A stretch of DNA of 64,000 bases from the NCBI GenBank assembly GCA_028564925.1, contig CM053034.1, positions 151,464,052 to 151,528,051 of the forward strand, read 5' to 3'. The notes under the pieces are model-generated. The model saw nothing but the letters and a program-made list of their open reading frames with translations. It had not been told where the DNA came from and ran no database searches. This DNA comes from Lithobates sylvaticus. Lineage: Eukaryota; Chordata; Amphibia; Anura; Ranidae. The translations under genes were made by a program, and so were the position numbers. Shown one piece after another: positions 24,416-33,277 of this stretch; the first letter of the stretch is position 1, and every line of letters begins with the position of its first letter.

Positions 24416-24751
24416 ACACATAGCCGCACTTCTAAGCCCCTTGGCGCCCAGAGAGCAAACACAATCTCCTTACCAAGCTATGCTTCTCAAGGCCACCCTA
24501 AATAGTCTAGTATATGTAGATGTTAATACACGTTTGATAACGTCGCTTCCACTTCTGAAGGCTCTGTTTATGACACATGTTGCAACCGTACCTTGTCTTT
24601 CCTCCTCTTGTCTATATAATCCACAGTTTGTATACCAATTATTTCTGTTATGTTTGAAAAACCCAATAAATATTTTTCAAAAAAAAAAAAGATGAATCAG
24701 TCTTGGATCACCACCAGCTACCAGGCACCTGAAGCTGATGTAACAGAATAA

Positions 24752-25512
24752 TTTATTTTGAAATGTCACATCCCTTCAAGACTGCCTATGCTGATGCTGT
24801 GTGACTGTCCTGTTATGTTGACTGACTATCCTCTTCCTCCTCAATGATCCTAATGATAGCTTGGAAAAAAAATGTTGTTTATGGTTGCCACCACCAGTGG
24901 CTAAGGCACAATTTTTCAGCCCCTGTTTAACAGGGGCGTGTAATTACAATTTTTGATGCAATACTTTGCAACAGGTCTCATTGCTATGCTCCAAGTACAG
25001 TATCTGTGAGGGGTTGCAGACCTGGTGATGGGGTAGCCATGACAATTCTCTCAAATATTTTCATCCATATTGTCAGGACAAGACATTACATTAAAGCCGC
25101 AAGCAGATTTAAATGGCTTTTTTTCCTTTACAAATGTCATTTTGTGCAGGGACAGTTCTACACACGGGAAACACATGCCACTTCACAGGCATACTTTACA
25201 CACCCCCAGGTATGATATTTAAAGGAATATTTCACTTTTATTTCACTTTATGCATCATTAAAATGACTGCTCCAGAAAAATTGTCCGTTTTTAAAACTTC
25301 TTTTTGCATTGATACATGTCCCCTGAGGCAGAACCCAGGTCCCCAAACCCTTTTTAGGTCAATAACATGCATATTAGCCGTTATAATTAGCACTTTAGAT
25401 TTTGAACGTTCACGTCCATTGTAATTAATAGGGTTCTAACGTTCGTGCAAACTTTCAGTCCGTTCGCAGGTTCTGGTGCGAACCGAACCGGGGGGTGTTC
25501 GGCTCATCCCTA
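24752..25512 (+). other. hAT-1 3' region, non-coding
   Basis: This is the non-coding right end of hAT-1. The part from about 25100 to 25512 closely matches the right end of hAT-3 (57930-58322), including GATACATGTCCCCTGAGGCA and TTCTGGTGCGAACCGAAC, and ends in the inverted repeat GGCTCATCCCTA. It probably carries transposase-binding sites. No gene is seen. Confidence 0.75.
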
Positions 25513-26051
25513 CTAAGGAAACACTCACTGGAACATTTACAGAAACAGTAACAGGATCACTCTTAAATCAGTCCTAATTTCTTTACCTTTTGGATTACAA
25601 TTTATAAGAGATTATCATAGCTAGCAGAAGACAAGAAGATTAAAGACTGTGTACTTTTAATGAGATCTCGCTATTAAAGTAGGGGGAGCTCCCTTGTAGT
25701 TTCACTGTGTAGAATTATTGTTAAGATTCATTGTCCTGTCATTTTATGTTAAGGTGACAGTACAATTATTGTAACCACCTGTTTACCACAATTTACAGTA
25801 AATTATACTCTTGGTTAAGTACCCCAATTGTGTGGAGTATTGTTTTCTCCCAGCAGGTGGAGCCATTGGATACCCCGGTGATAATACAGGTATATTGTAT
25901 TGTTTATTGTGGGGTTATCTCGCACCATTTCATTATACACTATTGTCGCACCCCAGCTGTGTCAAGGGGACTGAGTCAAGTCAGGGGGCTTCATTAGCAG
26001 GGTGCAGGCCCAAAACAATCAAGCAGTTCCTTCGGGGGTTAGTGCTACACA

Positions 26052-26069
26052 TGGGGGCTCGTCCGGGAT
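26052..26069 (+). promoter_or_regulatory. tRNA-Pro primer-binding site
   Basis: TGGGGGCTCGTCCGGGAT starts two bases after the 5' LTR. This is the 18-nt sequence complementary to the 3' end of tRNA-Pro, the primer used by murine leukaemia virus and many vertebrate retroelements. Its place between LTR and gag fits initiation of minus-strand DNA synthesis. Confidence 0.9.
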
Positions 26070-26089
26070 CCTGTCACTTTCCAAACATG

Positions 26090-27700
26090 CCTGCGCCCCT
26101 TGGTGCCAGTATGGACCCCATTACAGTGGTCCAGTGGTGCAAAGCGGAAGGCACACGCTCAGAAGCGAGCGTGGCAATTGGACTCCCAAGAGAGGACTGG
26201 GAAGAGAAACAGATTAGAGAAATTGCTCAGGCACTATCCCCAGATCGAAGGGCCTATGTGGTCGCAGTGAGATCAGACTATGGGACCCATCACACTTACG
26301 CACTACTGGAGAGAAGGGAAGGTATCCCTGCTCACTTTCAAGGTGCCAGCATAAAAAACTGTCAGAAAATATAAAGTTCCACCTGACACATCCCACCAGG
26401 TCAAAAGAGGACTGTTCCAGTCTGGGACAGATGGAGCCCCTTAACAGGACAGGAGGGATCATCGCTAAACAATACTCAAAACAACAGTTGGCTGATGTAA
26501 AATGGCAGTACAATGAAATTCTAGAGAAGTTTCAGGAAACCTCTGGCATGATAGTAGAACACCTTAAGGAATTAGGTGAGACGGGTGGAGATCAGAAACA
26601 CAGTCAGATAACACCCAGACCTGTGTCGGTAATAAAGGGGCGTATTCGGAACCGCCTGCCAGAAGTGACCATCAGGAAAGACTTCAGCATTGATGGCCAG
26701 ATAGGAGACAGAGGACAAAATAATAAGTTGTCTTACACAAACCTCCTGCATCAGATTGAATTGGGACTACAAAAAGAATACTTGGAGTCCGAAATCAGAG
26801 AGGCTGTAATTCATGCCATCAGTCCAGGCCTAAGTATTAGAGGCATGTTGGAGATGAAGAATGGACTGACTCTGACACAACTCAAGAGGATACTAAAATG
26901 TCACTACAAAGAGAAGGATGCTGCTGAACTGTTCCACCAGCTGATAAACATAGCACAGAGTAGTCAGGAGACTCCCCAGGACTTCTTATTCCAAGCAATA
27001 AAATAATGAGAGCTGAAAACATGACCTGTTGGGGCGCCTTGAGGACTGGAAAAACACTGAACAAAAAGACCGCTTGCTGTCTGTCTCACAAGGGGAGGGC
27101 TCTGAAGAACACTTTGGAGCCAAATTGATCCAGAAGAAGTTCCGGAGGTCCGTGTCTATAGAATTAAGGTGCGACTACATCAAATTACAGTTGAAACAGT
27201 ACCTGGAGGATCCCTCAACACCGGATGAGGTGCTCATTGAAGAAACTAATGAGGCAGCCAAGATGGAGATTGAGAGGGATCAGAAGCAGGGAAAATCTCA
27301 GCTTCCCAGCACCATCAGGGCTAAAGTGCAACAGTTGGATATCCCCTTTGACTCTTGAGAGGCCAGTGTCCTGACAGCGAGTGTGGAGCAGGGGTCTTGG
27401 CACTCATCTACTCAACGCCTTCCAACCAGTGAAGTTGGACTGGAGAAGTTGCTCCGAACCCAGAAGGAGATATTGGAGATGATAACCATATTAACGACAA
27501 GGCTGGTAGAACAAAAATTGGAGAAAGTCTCGACACCCAAGGCTCTGACAGACCCTACCACTAACCCACCTAAGAAACTGATGGCTAAAAGGATCTGTTT
27601 TAAATGTGGAGGAATGGGACACTACCGATGAGTGTGCCCAAGCCTGGCAAAGCCTGAAGTAGAGAAGCCAAAGCCGGCTGAAAACTTCAGAGGGCCCCAG
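26090..27700 (+). pseudogene. gag region of the outer LTR element (fossil)
   Basis: An N-terminal piece (MPAPLGASMDPITVVQWCKA) starts about 40 bases after the primer site. It is followed by a capsid-like region (NLLHQIELGLQKEYLESEIR) and, near 27590-27630, a zinc-knuckle segment FKCGGMGHYR. A polyprotein that packages element RNA is the expected role. The arrangement resembles gag of vertebrate Ty3/Gypsy elements. It is broken. Confidence 0.75.
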
Positions 27701-27889
27701 TGAAGGATTCAACTGGGCATCCTACTAAAACAGTCAACTCCAAATCTGCCCCAACACACCAAACCCCTCCGACCAAGACCAAGACCAGGAACAAGAAGAC
27801 GAAAAAGGTCCACAAAAACCCCAGGGTAAAAGTGCAGGCCACCAAGTCAGCCAAGAAAGCCCCCCCCCCCCCCCCCCCCCCGTGGGTTC

Positions 27890-28700
27890 CCTCCCAAACT
27901 AGTGGGACCCTCACCGATTGTCCCTATTCAAATAGAAGGGATATACACAAAAGCCCTGCTGGACACTGGAGCTCAAGTAACATTGCTCTACAGGGACTTT
28001 TATGACAAATATCTTAAGCACCTGCCATTACAAAAGCTGGAGGAACTGGAGATATAGGGGTTACAGACCCAGAACTTCCCATATGATGGTTACCTACCTG
28101 TCAAGCTCACTTTCGACCCAAGTACAGCAGGAAAGGCCGAAACCTTTGACACCTTGGCCGTGGTTTGCCCTCGCCCTCCAGGGGCTGACAAAAGCTCCCT
28201 CATCATTGGAACAAACACTGACTTGGTGAGAAGACTACTCACACTGCTTGTACTGCAGAAAAGTACTCTTTCCACAAAAATACACCCCATGTTAACCCAG
28301 GTGTACCGAGATCTTGAGCAAGAAGAGAAGGCCCCACCAGAGGGAGTGGGAAAGGTCTGGCTTTTGGACAAGAAAGAGAGACTTGTACAGCCAGGTGTGG
28401 TAGTCTGCCTGAGAGCCTCCATCAAGTTGAGTTGGAAACAGCCCGGTCCTTTCATTGTCCTTGAGACTCCAAGCCAGAAGGAACATAAAGGATTGGAGGT
28501 TATCCCTGAAGTTTTGCCAAGCAAGGCATTGAAGAGGAGCCAAGGCAAAATTTCAGTCAGTGTCCACAACACAGCAGCTGTGCCAGTGAGAGTGACATCC
28601 AGAGCGCTGTTAGGACAGGCCAGCCTGGCAACCCCAGTCTCACCGTGTAATACAATGGGAGAACAAGGCGGAGAGATTCCCCCGGGAGAGTTCTACCCAA
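27890..28700 (+). pseudogene. Protease and linker region of the outer LTR element (fossil)
   Basis: The segment near 27950 reads YTKALLDTGAQVTLLY, with the DTGA active-site motif of retroelement aspartic proteases. It lies between the gag zinc knuckle and the reverse transcriptase. The following segment to about 28700 is a linker that I cannot assign to a domain. The region is decayed. Confidence 0.7.
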
Positions 28701-29008
28701 AGAATACACCTCTTACTCCTGCCTGGATGGAGAGAGCCAAGACCCAACTTCTGAGATGGAAGACCGCTTTCTATAAAAGTGAGTTCGACGTGGGGCTGGC
28801 AAAGAGTGCAGCACACCGTATAAGGCTGGAAGAAGACAAACCTTTTTGGGAGAGAGGCAGACGGATTCCACTGGGAGATCTTGAAGACTTGAGAGAACAG
28901 CTGGCTGAACTCAAAAGAACGGGAATTATCAGAGAGTCCCGGAGTCCTTACGCCTCTCCAATAATGGTGGTAAGGAAGAAGAATGGGTCATTACGGCTGT
29001 GTATTGAC
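28700..29008 (+). pseudogene. Reverse transcriptase N-terminal part, outer LTR element (fossil)
   Basis: The readable segment LKRTGIIRESRSPYASPIMV followed by KKNGSLRLCID is the fingers region at the start of Ty3-type reverse transcriptases. It stops at the hAT-2 insertion. The next part of pol lies at 55528, beyond hAT-2. Confidence 0.85.
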
Positions 29009-29170
29009 TAGAGATGGCCTTGCGGTTCGCCCGGCGGTCAGTTTGCGGCAAACTTTGCTTGTTCGCGATTCGCCAAACTGGCGGACTTATGGCACTGTTC
29101 GCGGTGGCCATATTAGTTTACATTGTGAAGAACTTTGACCCATGACACATCCATCATGGGGTACAGGAAG

Positions 29171-29222
29171 ACAGCCAATTGAGACATTTCAGCACATGGA
29201 CATACCCCCTACCTTATAAATA
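29171..29222 (+). promoter_or_regulatory. Probable hAT-2 promoter (CCAAT and TATA)
   Basis: CCAAT lies in ACAGCCAATT (29171-29180) and TATAAATA lies at 29215-29222, about 35 bases apart and 200 bases inside the left end. The arrangement parallels hAT-1 and hAT-3. Activity is inferred, and the gene it served is now 22 kb away. Confidence 0.55.
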
Positions 29223-29414
29223 GACCTGATCTGGCGGCCATTTTACATTCTGTCTTTTGTCATTGTAGGGAAAGGACGCTGTGTGGAGCAGGGACAGTCA
29301 GTCTAATCACTAGTTATTACTATTGGGTCCACAAAAGTCCTTTTAAGGACTGGTATAGGTGTACAAAATATAGAGGTGAAATACACTGATTAAGGAAAAT
29401 TGTTGCCCATACTT

Positions 29415-29530
29415 ACCGTAATTTTCCTTTCCTGGATCCTTCCCATGTCAGCCTACTATGGGTCAGCTCCACCTTTTTTGTAGCCCATAAAGGGCGGCTG
29501 TCTGCCCACACCAGTGTTCAAAAAATACTC
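29415..29530. repeat. DIRS left terminal repeat
   Basis: This segment pairs in reverse complement with about 51300-51412. The shared blocks include CATGTCAGCCTACTATGGG and CCCATAAAGGGCGGCTGTCT. Inverted rather than direct termini set DIRS apart from LTR elements. Confidence 0.85.
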
Positions 29531-29559
29531 GCCTCGCGACGGATAAAATGGGTGGGAAT

Positions 29560-29660
29560 TCTCCGGCTGACAAGGGGAGGATCCAGGAAAGGAAAATTAC
29601 GGCAAGTATGGGCAACAATTTTCCTTATTCCTGGACCTCCCCATGTCAGCCTACTATGGG
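29560..29660. repeat. DIRS internal complementary region
   Basis: The first half (GGATCCAGGAAAGGAAAATT) is the reverse complement of the outer edge of the left repeat. The second half (CCCATGTCAGCCTACTATGG) corresponds to the right repeat's edge. In DIRS-1 such a region templates completion of the ends through a circular intermediate. Confidence 0.8.
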
Positions 29661-30399
29661 ATGTACCAAGCAACATTAAAAAGGGAGGGAAGACAAAAAA
29701 ATCAGCTAAACCCTCAATGCAATGGTACTCAAATTTTTAATGGGCAACATTTTTAATGGGCCGCCGTAATTACCATAGAGCCAAATGGTTCCTCAGGTGG
29801 ACAAGCCAAATTAAGCCTGTAATGCCTAATAAAAGGTGTTGGGCGCGCTCCAGATTGCTGCTCTGCAAACTACCTCAGGGGCGACCTTTACTTATGCTGC
29901 CCAGGATGCTGCCATACCCCTCATTGAATGTGCTTTGATCTCTGAAGGAGGAGGAAGGCCCAGCGTTCTGTATGCAATATGTATGGTCTTTGACAAATCC
30001 AGAAGACACAATTCTGGATGTTGCCTGTATACCCCTTGTAGGGCCCATTGGGAAAAACTACAGCTGATCTGCTTTTAGTCCATTCCAGGTAGGTTGAAAC
30101 CGCAGAGGCCAGGTCTAACCTACTCCACTCATAAGCTGTATCCGCCGGAAAGGCTGGGAGAATGACCTCCCAGTTCCTATGAAATCATATGGCAACCTTA
30201 GGTAGTAAGCTTGGTATCGGCCTAAGGACTGTCTTGTCTGGGAGCACCAAACAATATGGTTCTTTAGATGAAAAGGCGCACAACAGGGAGACTCTTCTGG
30301 CCGAGGCAACGGCTAGTAAAAAACAAATAAACTGTTAAAAGTAAAAATGAACAAGAGAAAGCTTGATCAAACGGAGGAACCAGCGATGTTCCCAAGACT

Positions 30400-30800
30400 A
30401 GTGTTAAGTCCTCTTTTGGAAAAAACTATTTCAATGGACGTCAAATTTCTATGGCTGCCCCTAAAAATTGGATCACCAACTGATGTAGAGCATATCTTGT
30501 ACATGACATTGCCGACAAAGCGGGGATTTGACCCTTCAGGGAATTATAAGCTAACCCTAAGAGACCACTCTGCAGAAACTCCAAAATGTTAGATACCGAA
30601 GGAGATCCAAGGCCCCAAACCCTTTCTGTAGTATTCCAGATCTGGTAATAGATCACAATCCTGGACCTCTTATGAGCCTGTAATAATGTCTTCACTATAC
30701 TGCCCGAGAGACCCAAGCCAGCTCAAGCCTCCCTCTCACTTCCAAGTTATTAACTTCATCCTCCTGCTGTTCGGGTGCCAGGCCCCACTCCGCAAAGGGA
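30400..30800 (-). pseudogene. DIRS tyrosine recombinase region (fossil)
   Basis: The minus-strand reading includes SRIVIYYQIWNTTERVWGLG and ILEFLQSGLLGLAYNSLKGQ followed by IPALSAM, the N-terminal part of DIRS-type tyrosine recombinases, which insert the circular DNA instead of a DDE integrase. It is decayed. Confidence 0.75.
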
Positions 30801-31649
30801 GATTTTGACAAGGAGGCAGTGGGATTGGTGAGCCCAACTTTATCCTGCAAAGCAAGATGGAACCACGGCTGCCTGAGTCAGTAAGGTAAGACTACTATTG
30901 CTGTGATTCTTTCTCGCTGAATCTTCAGCAGGATTTTGAGAGCCAATGGAAGCGGCAGGAACACATATACCAAGGGGAAATTCCAAGACCTGGACAGAGC
31001 ACCCCGACCCAACGCCTGTGGATGCCAGGTCCGGGAGGAGAAGCAAGGCGGTTGGCAATTCTCCTCCAATGCCATAAGATCTATCAATTGAGGCCCCATT
31101 CGTTGTGATCCTCAAAGACTCGACTCGACTCTAGGCTCTGGGAGATAAGATGAAGTAAGAGAGCCGAGATTCTTCTATGCGCATAGGTAGATTGACATGC
31201 CACCTGAAGGAGAGGGCGACTTCTTGTGCCCCCTTGATGAGACACCTAAGCCCCCGTAGTTGTTCAAAGACTCTTGACAGCTCGACCTCGCAACATAGGT
31301 TGGAATGCTAAGAGAGCACGTCTAACAGCATCCAATCTCAGGAAACTTGAACTCTTCACCCCACAAAAGTTCCATCGGCCTTGAACCTGCTTTCCCAGGC
31401 AGTGTGCCCCGCAGCCTGCCAGACTGGCATTGGCCCTCACCATTATTGGTTCTGAGGCCTTCAATGGAAGTCCACGGGAAAGATAGCGATGTACTGACCA
31501 CTAAACCAGGGACCAGATTCTTAGAATTGGCAGATAGATTTTTCTAGAACAAGGAGTGACGATACCACTGAAGAAGAAAGTTGCATTGAAACCTCCTTCT
31601 GCACCACCTGACCCATGGGACTACTGGAACTGTGGCTGATAGAACCCCC

Positions 31650-32130
31650 AGATACTGCATGCATTGCTTCACCATCATAGACGGCCTGGCTATCACTGCT
31701 TTTGTCTAAGACTGAATCTCCTGGACCTTCATCTGAGGAAGAGAAACACCACCCTGATCCATGTGGAATTGTACTGCCGAATACTCCAACATTTGGGTCG
31801 GATGCATCTGGCTCTTCCGAGAGTTGAACAACCAACCGAAACAAGCTAGTGTTTTACAGGTGAAATTCACATGAAGTAGAAGGAGCTCATTTGACGGACC
31901 CAGAAGTAGCATGTCGTCTATATAATGGAATATTTGCACTCCCTTGACCCTGAGAGTCGCGATGACAGCAGACATTAGCTTTGAGAACATTCTCAGAGTC
32001 GTGCAGAGACCGAATGGGAGACATTAAAATTGAAAACTAGAGCATTCCCCGGAAAACCTGAGAAATCGATGGAGAGATGCGTCTAAGGAAACAAGAAGAT
32101 ACGCACCACCAGTTCGATGGAAACCATCCA
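31650..32130 (-). pseudogene. DIRS reverse transcriptase region (fossil)
   Basis: The minus-strand reading has MFSKLMSAVIATLRVKGVQI, then FHYIDDMLLLG with the catalytic DD, then LACFGWLFNSRKSQMHPTQM. The F-S-K, Y-x-D-D and G-W-x-x-N-x-x-K-S pattern is characteristic of DIRS reverse transcriptases. It lies between recombinase and gag remains. RNase H presumably lies at about 31.0-31.6 kb, but I could not confirm it. Confidence 0.85.
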
Positions 32131-32779
32131 GTCTCCTGAGTCCAATGACTCAATTTTGAATTGTGGTACCTTCATGTAAGAATTCCGAAACCCCCTGAAG
32201 CCTCTGGGACCAAAAACAGAGGGAAACATACTCCCTGAGTCTTGCTCCTACTCGAGAGGGTCAAGTGGAGACACCTTCAGAAGGACCTATTTGAAGCCTT
32301 AGGAGCTTCGTTGGCCCAGGGCTTGGAAGGTTTCTGGAAGGTTGAACCGGCTCACTTCCACTGTCTGAAAAACTGTCTGTAAGCACTGGCCTCTGAATCC
32401 TTCTTTGGATCTCTTGTTAAACCGAAAGGGCTGCTGTTGTCTTTTTCTCTTCTGCAGGATTAGGCTAGATCTGCCGCTGGAAACCCGCTGAATTGCTGAT
32501 TCTAAGTCTTCCGGAATAGTAGCTTCCCGCCGAATGGAACTTAACATAACTGTGCTTAGAAGCTTTATCAGCTGACCAATGCTTCAACCATAAGGCTCTG
32601 TGGGCTGTGACGGAATGAGCCAATATCTTTGCTTTCATTTTTGAACCAGCTCCCTGACCTGGTCAACAGCCACTTCAGCCACAAAATCTAAAGCAGTCTT
32701 GAAAATTGCAAAAGAGAAGAACTGTCACTTCCCAGACTTTCATCTGAACATCCATCCACCAGCTCCGCTACCCCCAGTC
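32130..32779 (-). pseudogene. DIRS gag C-terminal region (fossil)
   Basis: Minus-strand coding remains lie upstream of the reverse transcriptase, including a basic stretch (RKRQQQPFRFNKRSKEGFRG). They run up to the Harbinger insertion. The assignment to gag rests on position. Confidence 0.55.
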
Positions 32780-32782
32780 TAA

Positions 32783-33052
32783 GGCTGGATTCACACCCAT
32801 GCATCCCTGTATTCCGCAGAGCTGCACCACAGAACACGTCCCCTAGGAGACCACAGTAAATAAATGGTACTGCAAAAAGCACCAAAATAAATGAATAAAT
32901 AAAAATAAAAAACGCACAGGTGCGAATCCACCCCAAGTGCTTCTGCCACAGAAGTGAGCACGACCGCCAGCCTGCAGGCTGCTCCGGCCAAACCATACAA
33001 CTTTTTTTTTTATCAGGTCTGCATTTATTCTGTGATTCATTGGATCCCTGAG
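32783..33052. mobile_element. Probable small Harbinger-type MITE at the left edge
   Basis: GGCTGGATTCACACC at 32783 has an inverted partner GGTGCGAATCCACCCC at 32919-32934. The rest up to 33052 is AT-rich with no gene. Whether it is a separate MITE or a rearranged end of the large element cannot be decided from one copy. Confidence 0.45.
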
Positions 33053-33200
33053 GCTACTTTCACACTGAGGCGTTGCAAAAACGCCTGTTTACCGCCTAGC
33101 GCTATTGCCACGTTTTTTACGCGTTTTTGCCGCGTTAGCGCTAAAATTAGCGCTAACGCCCAAGCGTTTTTGCCGCGTTTTTTAGGCGTTAGCGTTAGTA
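33053..33200. repeat. Harbinger left terminus and subterminal repeats
   Basis: The terminus GGCTACTTTCACACTGAGG is followed by many copies of GCGTTTTT and TAGCGCTAA in both orientations, including the palindrome TTAGCGCTAAAATTAGCGCT. Such subterminal repeats are candidate binding sites for the transposase or its MADF partner. Confidence 0.7.
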
Positions 33201-33277
33201 TAAAAACCAACCTCCTTTTACATCATATCCTGTTGACTTCCTGAATTTCGTGGCTGAAGAGACTGAATCCATCGAAA

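Larger units (their letters stand above)
18589..24690 (+). mobile_element. Near-intact L1-Tx1 LINE inside the hAT-1 transposase gene
   Basis: This is a full-length-looking non-LTR retrotransposon with a short 5' leader, ORF1 (18726-19760), a pyrimidine-rich spacer, ORF2 (20574-24415) and a 3' region ending in AATAAATATTTTTC and a run of A. The target AAAGATGAATCAG (18576-18588) recurs at the A tail (24688-24700), a 13-bp duplication partly merged with the tail. Only one coding defect was noticed, a frame change at a C run in ORF2, so the insertion is young relative to its host. Confidence 0.93.
15525..24751 (+). pseudogene. hAT-1 transposase gene (BED finger, RNase H-like core, hATC), decayed
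   Basis: A start ATG at 15525 follows a splice-acceptor-like CCCATCTCCCTGCAG. In order there are an acidic N-terminus, a BED-type zinc finger near 16260-16380 (CHICLKH, then H-x-x-x-x-C-H), a core with ITADSWSS near 16940 and VVCDNGTNLLSA near 17220, and a hAT dimerisation region near 18370-18590 (LACPASSVLSECTFSAAGG). The frame changes at least three times: near 15580, between about 16820 and 16860, and near 18290. An L1 LINE entered at 18588; the last codons (SWITTSYQAPEADVTE, stop 24749-24751) resume after it. An acidic run of E residues near 17850 is natural low complexity. It is inactive as it stands but the domains remain readable. Confidence 0.88.
3798..25512 (+). mobile_element. hAT-1: hAT transposon with transposase gene and nested insertions
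   Basis: The ends are TAGGGATGAGCC and GGCTCATCCCTA, a 12-bp perfect terminal inverted repeat. CTAAGGAA is duplicated at 3790-3797 and 25513-25520, and 8-bp duplications are the hallmark of hAT transposases. Inside are a promoter-like region, tandem repeats and a decayed hAT transposase gene that reads left to right. Three later insertions inflate it from about 5.3 kb to 21.7 kb: a chromovirus (4513-12387), a minisatellite-bearing hAT-type element (12804-15463) and an L1-Tx1 LINE (18589-24690). Confidence 0.93.
3070..26049 (+). repeat. 5' LTR of the outer element, split by hAT-1
   Basis: Bases 3070-3797 and 25521-26049 match the 3' LTR in order. Everything between is hAT-1 plus one copy of its 8-bp target. 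The LTR's own length is about 1.26 kb. It begins TG and ends CA. The match to 61204-62463 is clear throughout, with scattered differences and a locally changed stretch near 3260-3280. Confidence 0.9.

Noticed and set aside
32688-33040. Hydrophobic minus-strand frames with many Phe, Tyr and Leu
   Set aside because: They come from AT-rich sequence at the Harbinger left edge and cross the DIRS junction. They look like membrane segments only by composition.
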